Counted from the first letter of the stretch, positions 1-6,065 are shown. The stretch: DNA of 7,165 nucleotides from Treponema sp. (GCA_031284385.1 JAISZZ010000024.1:1-7165), one strand, 5' to 3'. Numbers and translations are program-made. The notes: generated by a model from the letters alone, not told the origin.

Positions 1-40
1 ATACTGTCGGCGCGAGGAACTGTTTGAAAATGAAATATAA
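1..40 (+). other. Possible 3' end of an upstream gene overlapping the lipoprotein start
   Basis: Two reading frames are open from the left edge into the lipoprotein start. One ends in TGA at 25-27, overlapping the alternative TTG start by four bases. The other ends in TAA at 38-40 and encodes a charged tail (YCRREELFENEI). The second looks more protein-like, but there is too little sequence to decide, and neither may be real. If either is, the lipoprotein gene is translationally coupled to an upstream gene. Confidence 0.25.
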
Positions 41-2360
41 ATCTTGTCAAAGTTCCACGCTAAATTTGATACAACTTTTACGGATGCTGCCGCTGGTTTT
101 TATCATGGCGGGGTGCGCCTCGTCTCCGCAAAGCGACAAGGCACACAGCTACGCCGGGAAGCCGTTTTTTGACGGCGACGGGCGGGAAGGTCTGGTAATA
201 GCCGTTTTGCAGCCCAAGGGCGTCAACATTCCAAAAGGCTTGTCATGGTATCTTTCGATGATACAAGGGTCTTTAACAGGCGATTTCAACCGGTTTTCAA
301 ATATAACCGTGCTTGACCGCCAGCACCTTGACACGGTACTGGAAGAGCAAAATTTGTCGTTGTCCGGAGATTTTTCCGATGACGACTATATCCGCATCGG
401 CAATTTAACCAACGCGCAGTATATTTTAACCGGCTCGCTTACACAAACAGCCTCGATGACATTTTTACTTGAACTGGCCCTTACAAACCCTGAAACCGGA
501 GAGCGGAAAGCGTCATTCGGCCCCAAAGTGTATTCACGGGACAACATACAAAGTATGTACGCGGCCAAAGAAGCCGCCGATTCCTTGCTGACGCAGATTG
601 GCGTTGAACTTACAGGGGCAGGTAGGGATGCTTTGTATGAAGCGGCGCGGGATTTGGATTCCGTTCAGGCTGAAACCGCCCTTGCCAAAGGCGTAACGGC
701 GCAGAACAGCGCCGCTACGCCCAAAACAACGTTTGAAGCGATGTACTACCTGTACGAGGCGCAATCGCTGGATCCTTCCCTGCTGGAGGCCGCCGAACGG
801 CTCGAGGCATATCAGGCTGCCATATTCATCGCGACTGAGATTACGATACCGGAATTATCCGCTCCGGTTCAAACCGGAAATATCGGGCAGGACGCGCGAA
901 ATGAGATTGCCCAGTACAAGGCGCGCCGCGAAACGATTCAACTACAGCAGGAGTATTTGCTCGGTCAAAGAATGATTCTGTTGGATCAGCAGGAAACGCT
1001 GCTCGACAAACAGTGGGAACTCATCGCGCTGTTGAATGAAAGTGAGGATTTTTACAAAAGCAATCCGCCCTTTGAAATCATTTACGATACCGCCTTGGAA
1101 CGGACCGGGGAGCTAAACTTTCAGACGGAAACGATAAATTTACAATTCCGTATCGCCACGACAGGCGTACCGGCCAGCCTCAAAGTGATACAAAGCATAC
1201 TCGACAGCCTTGAAACGATGAGGCAGGGTTTTGTGAGCATAAATGCGGGTTTGGACAAGATACAGGAACAGCTTGGCAGGGTAAATGAGGCGGGAAAGGA
1301 GTATGCCGTAGCGCCGGTTTCCGGAGTACAGGCCGACGATAAAATTCTGGGGTACAAATGGGCCGTTCCCCAATGGACGGCGGGCGAAGGGCGGACTTTT
1401 GCAATAGAGGCGGCGCTCACCGGCAAAGAGGGAAAAAGGATAGGTACAGCGAATGTATTTCTGTTCAATGAAATCTACGGCTATAACTACACAGAGCCGG
1501 AAAACGCCGCCGGCACAGGCGTTTTTAAGGATGTTCCGGTAAACGACATTGGGGATGTGCTAAAAATCACCATTGAAACGGTGAACGGCGTTGATATCGA
1601 AGACCCCGATAACGCAGGCTATATAAAAATATCCCCAATTACCGGCGCCGGATATACCGCCGGCGGCTATGATATATACGGCTTCAACAAGGCAGGCCGC
1701 GACCCTTTCGGATATGACAGGCAAGGTTATGACAAAGCGGGGCGCGACCGTGAAGGCTATAACAAGGCGGGTTATGACAGGAATGGCCGCGACAGATACG
1801 GACTCACCCATTCAGATGAAATCCGGTTCGCTATAAATAAGCATTTTGATGACAGTAGAAAAGATGGATTTTCTTTGTTTACGACTATCGATCCTTTTCC
1901 GCCAGATTTTGATAATGCGGAAGGGATTTTTTTAGGTTTTGGACTGGATATATTTATAGCACATATCGGCTTTTGGGGAGAATTTGAGTTTTTTTTGGGT
2001 AAGTTATACCCAAATTATTATTGGAGTAGCCTGTACTCCGATTATGATGGAGACTCTGTTTCGGACGGAAAGTATTTTAGATACTCGTTTGGATTGAATT
2101 TGAGTGTATTTCCGCATATCACTCTGGATGCGGGAATTGTGTGGGAACAAAAACCTATAGTAGAAAAAATATCTCATTCTATGTCCTCCCCTAGTTACAT
2201 CTACGAAGGTTTTGAAGACCCTGTACTCAACATGGTCAGGGCGGGTATTACATGGTTTATAGGTTATGGCGGGGGGTTTACACTTTTGGCACACGCAAAC
2301 TATAACTTTGATTCTGACCTGCTGTCATTTGTATTTGGCATTGGTATCGGGTTGTGGTGA
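30..2360 (+). CDS. CsgG/LpoB-like lipoprotein with GYD pentapeptide repeats and a beta-rich C-terminal domain
   Basis: The predicted product has 776 residues. A signal peptide with a hydrophobic stretch ends in a lipobox (IMAGC, Cys29), so the protein should be a lipoprotein. Residues about 54-190 resemble the CsgG/LpoB-type domain (an 'IAVLQP' strand, 'NITVLDRQHLDTVLEEQ', 'AQYILTGSL'). About 196-268 is helical and TPR-like, 286-340 is Gln/Glu/Leu-rich and probably coiled coil, and 546-590 holds nine tandem pentapeptides. Residues 597-776 alternate aromatic/hydrophobic and polar residues and end in Trp, as in outer-membrane beta domains. The start is uncertain: GAGGA at 14-18 lies 11 nt before ATG 30 but also 5 nt before an in-frame TTG at 24, which would add two residues. 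The molecular function is unknown. CsgG-type domains act in outer-membrane secretion or peptidoglycan-synthase activation, so an envelope role is inferred. Confidence 0.85.
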   Translation: MKYKSCQSSTLNLIQLLRMLPLVFIMAGCASSPQSDKAHSYAGKPFFDGDGREGLVIAVLQPKGVNIPKGLSWYLSMIQGSLTGDFNRFSNITVLDRQHLDTVLEEQNLSLSGDFSDDDYIRIGNLTNAQYILTGSLTQTASMTFLLELALTNPETGERKASFGPKVYSRDNIQSMYAAKEAADSLLTQIGVELTGAGRDALYEAARDLDSVQAETALAKGVTAQNSAATPKTTFEAMYYLYEAQSLDPSLLEAAERLEAYQAAIFIATEITIPELSAPVQTGNIGQDARNEIAQYKARRETIQLQQEYLLGQRMILLDQQETLLDKQWELIALLNESEDFYKSNPPFEIIYDTALERTGELNFQTETINLQFRIATTGVPASLKVIQSILDSLETMRQGFVSINAGLDKIQEQLGRVNEAGKEYAVAPVSGVQADDKILGYKWAVPQWTAGEGRTFAIEAALTGKEGKRIGTANVFLFNEIYGYNYTEPENAAGTGVFKDVPVNDIGDVLKITIETVNGVDIEDPDNAGYIKISPITGAGYTAGGYDIYGFNKAGRDPFGYDRQGYDKAGRDREGYNKAGYDRNGRDRYGLTHSDEIRFAINKHFDDSRKDGFSLFTTIDPFPPDFDNAEGIFLGFGLDIFIAHIGFWGEFEFFLGKLYPNYYWSSLYSDYDGDSVSDGKYFRYSFGLNLSVFPHITLDAGIVWEQKPIVEKISHSMSSPSYIYEGFEDPVLNMVRAGITWFIGYGGGFTLLAHANYNFDSDLLSFVFGIGIGLW
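1665..1799 (+). repeat. Nine tandem 15-base units encoding G-[YFR]-[DN]-x-x, arranged as three 45-base super-units
   Basis: Inside the first lipoprotein gene, nine contiguous five-residue units follow the pattern Gly, then Tyr/Phe/Arg, then Asp/Asn, then two variable residues. The second position reads Y,F,R / Y,Y,R / Y,Y,R, so the array is three copies of a 15-residue unit ending in GRD. Codons differ between units (GGC, GGA, GGT and GGG for Gly), so the array is not a recent perfect duplication. It sits between the coiled-coil/CsgG-like part and the beta-rich C-terminus, and may act as a spacer or ligand-binding repeat; that role is inferred. Similar low-complexity GYD repeats occur in other bacterial surface proteins, from memory. 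Confidence 0.9.
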
Positions 2361-2436
2361 TTGAGCCACGGCGGGTTTTAGCATAATGGAGGACTCGTTA
2401 TTGTCCATTTTCTGACAAGGGCAATGCGGTTCATTG

Positions 2437-2473
2437 GACTTGTTCGACAACCTTATGGGTTGTCTCCCAAGTC
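2437..2473 (+). repeat. Palindromic repeat element, hairpin A, copy 1
   Basis: GACTTG (2437-2442) pairs with CAAGTC (2468-2473), and GACAACC (2446-2452) pairs with GGTTGTC (2458-2464). They are separated by a 3x3 internal loop and capped by TTATG. The same element recurs at 6461-6496 as a perfect 16-bp stem. Three stem positions differ between copies with matching changes on the other arm, so base pairing appears conserved rather than just the sequence. Confidence 0.75.
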
Positions 2474-2475
2474 TT

Positions 2476-2503
2476 GCAAAATGCGCGGCATTTTGCCGTT
2501 TTT
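2476..2503 (+). terminator. Hairpin B, copy 1: terminator-like stem followed by a T tract
   Basis: GCAAAATGC (2476-2484) and GCATTTTGC (2488-2496) form a perfect 9-bp stem with loop GCG, followed by CG and five T at 2499-2503. The position, 116 bases after the stop of the lipoprotein gene, fits an intrinsic terminator on the + strand. The stem is only moderately GC-rich, so efficiency is uncertain. A related stem-loop (AAGATGC/GCATTTT) follows hairpin A at the second locus, 6501-6517, so A and B travel together as one unit. Confidence 0.6.
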
Positions 2504-2510
2504 AAGCGGA

Positions 2511-2542
2511 AGTTGTTCAAAAACTGAAATTTTTGAACAACT
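2511..2542 (+). repeat. Hairpin C: perfect 13-bp inverted repeat upstream of the promoter
   Basis: The arms 2511-2523 (AGTTGTTCAAAAA) and 2530-2542 (TTTTTGAACAACT) are exactly complementary around a six-base loop. The arm resembles the arms of hairpin A (a GTTC-A-AAC core), so it may belong to the same repeat family. It ends four bases before the -35 box of the next gene. It could be a bidirectional terminator, a repeat element or a protein-binding site; the sequence does not decide. Confidence 0.6.
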
Positions 2543-2545
2543 CTA

Positions 2546-2574
2546 TTGACATTTTTTTAAAAACGTTTTATGAT
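2546..2574 (+). promoter_or_regulatory. Near-consensus sigma70 promoter for the DUF6492-type gene
   Basis: TTGACA at 2546-2551 matches the -35 consensus exactly. A 17-base spacer leads to TATGAT at 2569-2574, one mismatch from the -10 consensus. Transcription would start near 2581-2583, giving a leader of about 58 bases before ATG 2640. The 13-base palindrome TGATAATTTATCA (2571-2583) overlaps the -10 and probable start point and could be an operator. Such a strong promoter suggests that expression is gated after transcription initiation, which fits the C-tract switch downstream. Confidence 0.75.
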
Positions 2575-2583
2575 AATTTATCA

Positions 2584-2601
2584 TGGAAACTTGAGTTTCC
2601 A
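2584..2601 (+). other. Leader hairpin in the 5' untranslated region
   Basis: TGGAAACT (2584-2591) is complementary to AGTTTCCA (2594-2601), so the transcript would fold into a stem of about 7 bp with loop TTGA close to its 5' end. Such a structure commonly protects mRNA from decay. There is no sign of a ligand-binding riboswitch. Confidence 0.5.
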
Positions 2602-2623
2602 AAAACTTTATTTCTGTTTTTAA

Positions 2624-2630
2624 AAGGAGA
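2624..2630 (+). promoter_or_regulatory. Strong Shine-Dalgarno site for ATG 2640
   Basis: AAGGAGA lies nine bases before ATG 2640. It decides the start question: translation should begin at 2640, upstream of the C tract, and not mainly at the ATG at 2687, which has only GAGG two bases away. Confidence 0.8.
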
Positions 2631-2639
2631 ATTTTTGCT

Positions 2640-2687
2640 ATGAAATCCCCCCCCCCCCCCATTACAACAGACATCCGTTTGAGGTAA
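2640..2687 (+). CDS. Leader reading frame of the out-of-phase state (15 codons), true 5' end of the DUF6492-type gene
   Basis: From ATG 2640 the sequence as given reads M-K-S, four prolines, then ITTDIRLR and a TAA stop at 2685-2687. The frame that joins the gene body instead reads ...HYNRHPFEV directly into MIPVAKKDL. The expected family N-terminus is a hydrophobic strand leading into 'IPVAKKDL', which the FEV-MIPV reading provides. I therefore take this stretch as the real N-terminal end of the downstream gene, out of frame because of the C-tract length. The TAA overlaps ATG 2687 (TAATG), so terminating ribosomes could restart there. Confidence 0.6.
   Translation: MKSPPPPITTDIRLR
2647..2660 (+). 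repeat. Poly-C tract of 14 bases at codons 3-7: putative slipped-strand switch
   Basis: Fourteen consecutive C follow ATG-AAA-T. By codon counting, 12 or 15 C join ATG 2640 to the DUF6492 frame. Fourteen C (as here) stop at TAA 2685-2687, and 13 C stop at TGA 2680-2682. A homopolymer of this length is rare by chance, above all in an AT-rich region, and its place just after a start codon with a strong ribosome binding site is the classic layout of a phase-variable gene. The alternative is a miscounted homopolymer in the assembly. Confidence 0.8.
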
Positions 2688-3634
2688 TGATTCCGGTTGC
2701 GAAAAAAGACTTAAACTATTTGCATTTTTGTACGGAAAATATAATCAAATACATAAAACCGGATAAAATTGTTGTTGTTGCTAATATTGAAACAAAAGAT
2801 TTTGTTGAAAAAATAGGTAATTTAGAGTTTTGTGACGAAGATACTTTGTTAGAAGGCCTGACACTGGCAAGAATAAAAGAACTGATTGGGAGTATGTTGG
2901 GAACAACAGAACGCGGCGGATGGTTTTTTCAACAATTTCTTAAACTGGCATACGCATACAAGAGTCAGCATAAACACTATCTAATTTGGGATTCTGACAA
3001 TATTCCGTTAAACAATATTGTATTTTGGAACAATGAAGGGAAGTGCTTGTTTAACGTGATACCGGGGTATTACAATGTCCCGGAATACGAAATAATTAAT
3101 AAACTGTTTTGCGGTACGGTAAAAAGACCAACCGAAAAATCATTTATTGCGGAGCACATGATGATAGACAGGGATTGTATGCTGGATATGCTGGCAAAAA
3201 TTGAAAATAATAAAAATTTATCAGGAACAAATTTTTACGAGAAAATCGTAAGCGCCATGGACAAAAATAATACAAGTTTTAGCGAGTTTGAGGTATATGG
3301 AAGTTATGCGATGACATACTATCCGGATTTATACAGCATACGAAAGCCGAAATTGAGACATCTTAGAGAGGGCGCTATGGTAGTTGAAAAAGGCGTTCTT
3401 GACTATAAAACCTTAGAATGGCTTTCAAAGAATTATGATTCTGTAACTTTTGAATATCATCATTATGGAGAGGCCCCGAAATTACTTAGGCCTGTTTTTA
3501 AATTTGCGGCGCGGTATAGAATAATTCCTTTTAGATTATGTCTGTACTGTTTTTGGGCCTTTCGGTTACGCTCTGATTTATTAAATATAATATTAAAAAG
3601 ACTAACCGTTGCTTTATGGTTCTGGAAACGCTGA
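2687..3634 (+). CDS. DUF6492 family, glycosyltransferase-like protein (body of a putatively phase-variable gene)
   Basis: The open part encodes 315 residues. Features typical of the DUF6492 family, recognised from memory, are the N-terminal 'IPVAKKDL', 'GGWFFQQFLKLAYA' (77-90), 'YLIWDSDNIPL' (98-108) with a DxD-like DSD at 102-104, 'AEHMMIDRDCMLDML' (155-169) and 'SFSEFEVYGSYA' (197-208). The DxD-type motif is the metal/nucleotide-sugar site of GT-A glycosyltransferases, so sugar transfer onto a surface glycan or lipid is likely but unproven. The tail (about 266-315) is basic and hydrophobic and could associate with the inner face of the membrane. The true start is probably ATG 2640; restoring it adds about 16 residues. 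The gene is much poorer in G/C than its neighbours, suggesting acquisition. It has its own promoter and appears monocistronic. Confidence 0.8.
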   Translation: MIPVAKKDLNYLHFCTENIIKYIKPDKIVVVANIETKDFVEKIGNLEFCDEDTLLEGLTLARIKELIGSMLGTTERGGWFFQQFLKLAYAYKSQHKHYLIWDSDNIPLNNIVFWNNEGKCLFNVIPGYYNVPEYEIINKLFCGTVKRPTEKSFIAEHMMIDRDCMLDMLAKIENNKNLSGTNFYEKIVSAMDKNNTSFSEFEVYGSYAMTYYPDLYSIRKPKLRHLREGAMVVEKGVLDYKTLEWLSKNYDSVTFEYHHYGEAPKLLRPVFKFAARYRIIPFRLCLYCFWAFRLRSDLLNIILKRLTVALWFWKR

Positions 3635-3700
3635 TGGGCGGGTTGTGCCGTATAAGTATGGAAATCCCCCACCCAACCCCATTCATAATGAACTAATGAG

Positions 3701-3740
3701 CCTCCACGCGGCAAGCGTACAAACAAGTTTGTGTCGGGGT
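3701..3740. other. Small hairpin cluster between convergent genes
   Basis: In the 145 bases separating the two convergent genes, ACGC (3706-3709) pairs with GCGT (3715-3718), and ACAAAC (3719-3724) pairs with GTTTGT (3727-3732). CCTCC (3701-3705) could close against GGGG (3736-3739). There is no T tract, so a classical intrinsic terminator is not evident. Position suggests a shared 3'-end structure or a repeat element. The rest of the gap (3635-3700, 3741-3779) shows no gene. Confidence 0.4.
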
Positions 3741-3779
3741 ATTAAACCAGATATTGCAGAATAATTAATCAGCGTTACC

Positions 3780-5936
3780 TTAAAGATTTGAATGAATGTC
3801 CGCCTGCCGCGCCGCCTCCAATCGTTCAAAAAATACCGCGCTTTCATTTTTGATATGGCTGAATAGCGGGTTATCCTCAACCTTACCCAGAATCGCGTCT
3901 CGCTCGGCATCGCTGCCGTAAGTTATATTGCGGAACGGGTCCAGATAATCCTTGTTTTTGGTGAAATAGACCTGCTCCTCGATATAGCGGCGGACAGCGG
4001 CGGCTCTGTCAAGTGCATCAGCCCAGTCCCGCCGCGTGATGGGAGCGCCGCCACGCAAAAACCGCAGGACTTGCAGCGCGTTAAGCGCCCTGTCCAGCGG
4101 ATATTCGGCCAAAAGACACCTGTATTCCCCGTGCAGCGCCTCCCACGAGTGAATGCCGCCGTTTCGTATCTCGGCGCGAAGATCTTCCGCCTTGTCATGC
4201 GGAATCAACTGGCCGCCAAAGCTCTCCCATTTTAACGATATGTTTTCGCGCCGCGCCGCGTTAAAATCCTCAAAATTAAGACCGCCCTTTTCAAAAAAAT
4301 AGTACACAAGCGTTTTTACCGCGTAGTACACGAGCATATCGCGGTAGGCGGCGATGCCGCGCCGCGCCTTAACAATGGTAAAAGGCAGATTAGACCGCTC
4401 AAAAACCCTCCCCGGCACTGTAATTTTATCGTCAGCGTCAATGTCCGCCTCGCGGCTTTCCAGCCAGACGAGCGCATCGATTATTTCGGCGGCGGTATCG
4501 GGCGCGAGGTAGTCCGTTTCAAAATGCTGTTCGGCAAAGACCCTTTTGTCGCGGGCGCGCGCCTTCCAACTGTTTCGCTCAAGCGCGTACATATTGTACA
4601 TCCACCAGTAAGCGGGCATCAGGGAGCGCAGCGTGTTTTCGCTGTTGTTGGTAAGCATACAAAACGGCAGCGCTATATTAAGCTCAAACGGATAACTTCC
4701 TTTTGTAATCATCGTAAAACTCGCAAACCGTGAATTGTGTTTAAGCGCGCTGGAAAGGCCGGGCCAAAAACCGCGCCCCGCGATTATTTCGCCGTCATTT
4801 CCCCGGCTGTTGTGGTTCGAGCCGACAGTCGCGCCGGCTGCCATGTTGGACTGCCCCATCAACATCGCGGCTATTAAAAATGAATTGTTGTGATGTTGTT
4901 CGTGCGCCGGAAATACAAGGTTGTTCAACACCTCGCAGCAGGATATGGTGGAATTGTCGCCTAGTATCGAATGAATGAGGCGCGCGCCGTACTTTAACCC
5001 GCAGTTATTGCCAAGCACAAAACGCACCGCCTTGCTTCCGTAAAAAACACGGCAGCCGTAACCCACAATACCGTTCACCAACTCCACGCCTTCACCGATC
5101 TGCGTAGGGTCTTTTTCGTCAGATTTTATCGTGATATTTTTTAATTTGTTCGCGCCTTTTATATACGCGCAGTCCCCCACGCGCACATCTTTTAACGTTC
5201 TGCTGTGTTTAATTATCACGCCATGACCTATCACGCCGTAATAGCCACGCCGCGTGTCAGCCGAATTCACCGTCATATTTTTTAGCGCGTCCATCAATTT
5301 TTTATCACCGCGATTCGCCGCCCAAAGATAGGCATCGGCGCATATCATACCGGCAAACGGAAGCACGCCGCGCCCGCCGCTCTCGTTGGCGGGTTCTATC
5401 CAGACGCGCACCGTTTCATCCTCGCCGTCCTTCACTATCCCTTCGCCAAATTTGGAGTGATTTGTCGTGTCCAGTTCGTTTATTGACGAAAGTATAACGC
5501 CGTCTCCGGTAATATAATGTGAAATATACGCACAGTCGTGTATCGCGCAGTTGCCGCCAATATCACAGGAAATGATTCTGCTGCGCGTGATACCTACAGG
5601 CATGACATAATCGTGATAACGCAAAAGCCCGCCGCCGCAGGAACCTATACGCACACGCCCCGCGAAAAAATTATCTTTGATACATTCTGTATTAAAACAA
5701 TCCGTTACAAAAATATCGTCCCAATGCGCGGAATAATTTCTGTTTTGTATGAGCCTCGCAATCTCTTCTCCAGTAAGATGACGGAAATGTTCCGGCTTGC
5801 GTCCGCCCTTCTTTTCGTACAACAAGTCAAGCTGCCTGTCCCTGAAATAATACTCGTCCCCGCCCTCAGGCAAAAAATCCCCGCTTATAAAATCGTACCC
5901 GTACCGCCCGTCCGATTCGATATATGAAGTAGTCAT
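3780..5936 (-). CDS. DUF4954 family protein with left-handed beta-helix-like repeats
   Basis: The product has 718 residues from the ATG at 5936, chosen because an excellent ribosome binding site precedes it; a TTG at 6008 would add 24 residues without one. Hexapeptide-like turns in an acyltransferase/nucleotidyltransferase style run through about 94-150 (VRIGS, CDIGGNCAIHDCAYI) and 234-372 (VIGHGVII, VRVGDCAYI, QIGEGVEL, VLGNNCGL, ILGDNSTI). Strongly patterned motifs follow: HEQHHNNS (345-352), VGSNHNSRGNDGE (371-383) and HNSRFASF (400-407). These match what I remember of DUF4954, a family seen in spirochaetes and Bacteroidetes. Residues 440-718 are mostly helical. The His/Asn-rich motifs could form an active site of a sugar-modifying or acyl-transfer enzyme, but no reaction is known to me. 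There is no signal peptide, so it should be cytoplasmic. It is transcribed convergently with the DUF6492 gene, so the two do not share an operon. Confidence 0.85.
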   Translation of the reverse strand: MTTSYIESDGRYGYDFISGDFLPEGGDEYYFRDRQLDLLYEKKGGRKPEHFRHLTGEEIARLIQNRNYSAHWDDIFVTDCFNTECIKDNFFAGRVRIGSCGGGLLRYHDYVMPVGITRSRIISCDIGGNCAIHDCAYISHYITGDGVILSSINELDTTNHSKFGEGIVKDGEDETVRVWIEPANESGGRGVLPFAGMICADAYLWAANRGDKKLMDALKNMTVNSADTRRGYYGVIGHGVIIKHSRTLKDVRVGDCAYIKGANKLKNITIKSDEKDPTQIGEGVELVNGIVGYGCRVFYGSKAVRFVLGNNCGLKYGARLIHSILGDNSTISCCEVLNNLVFPAHEQHHNNSFLIAAMLMGQSNMAAGATVGSNHNSRGNDGEIIAGRGFWPGLSSALKHNSRFASFTMITKGSYPFELNIALPFCMLTNNSENTLRSLMPAYWWMYNMYALERNSWKARARDKRVFAEQHFETDYLAPDTAAEIIDALVWLESREADIDADDKITVPGRVFERSNLPFTIVKARRGIAAYRDMLVYYAVKTLVYYFFEKGGLNFEDFNAARRENISLKWESFGGQLIPHDKAEDLRAEIRNGGIHSWEALHGEYRCLLAEYPLDRALNALQVLRFLRGGAPITRRDWADALDRAAAVRRYIEEQVYFTKNKDYLDPFRNITYGSDAERDAILGKVEDNPLFSHIKNESAVFFERLEAARQADIHSNL

Positions 5937-5943
5937 CGCCTTA

Positions 5944-5952
5944 ATCACCTCT
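5944..5952 (-). promoter_or_regulatory. Shine-Dalgarno site deciding the DUF4954 start
   Basis: On the - strand AGAGGTGAT lies seven bases before ATG 5936 and matches the 16S anti-SD sequence over nearly its full length. This supports ATG 5936 over the upstream TTG at 6008. A poor -10 candidate (TATAGA, 5982-5987 on the - strand) lies further upstream without a convincing -35 box. Confidence 0.7.
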
Positions 5953-6065
5953 CGCACGCAAATCGCGCTATTATTCCCAAGTCTATACGAAAAAGAGGCA
6001 TTAAACAATAATGCGATGAATATGTGAAGGGGGGCGCTATTTCCACCCGCCAGCGGGTTAAAGTC

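Noticed and set aside
1121..1468. Several - strand frames opposite the first lipoprotein gene, the longest 115 codons
   Set aside because: All overlap a gene with a clear lipoprotein signal, domains and repeats. None has a start signal or family resemblance.
1665..1799. The evenly spaced 15-base repeats as a CRISPR array or intergenic satellite
   Set aside because: Units are contiguous with no spacers, stay in frame, and encode a regular peptide pattern inside an open gene.
2584..2639. A riboswitch or attenuator in the leader of the DUF6492 gene
   Set aside because: The leader is only about 58 bases with a single short hairpin, with no conserved aptamer motif and no terminator before the start codon.
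4524..4733. A 69-codon + strand frame inside the DUF4954 gene
   Set aside because: Shadow of the opposite-strand gene, no start signal, no protein-like features.
5538..5927. A 129-codon + strand frame antisense to the DUF4954 gene
   Set aside because: It lies wholly inside a strongly supported gene on the other strand, has no ribosome binding site, and its composition mirrors the sense codons.
5937..6008. A 24-residue N-terminal extension of DUF4954 from TTG 6008
   Set aside because: No ribosome binding site before the TTG, whereas ATG 5936 has a near-perfect one at good spacing.
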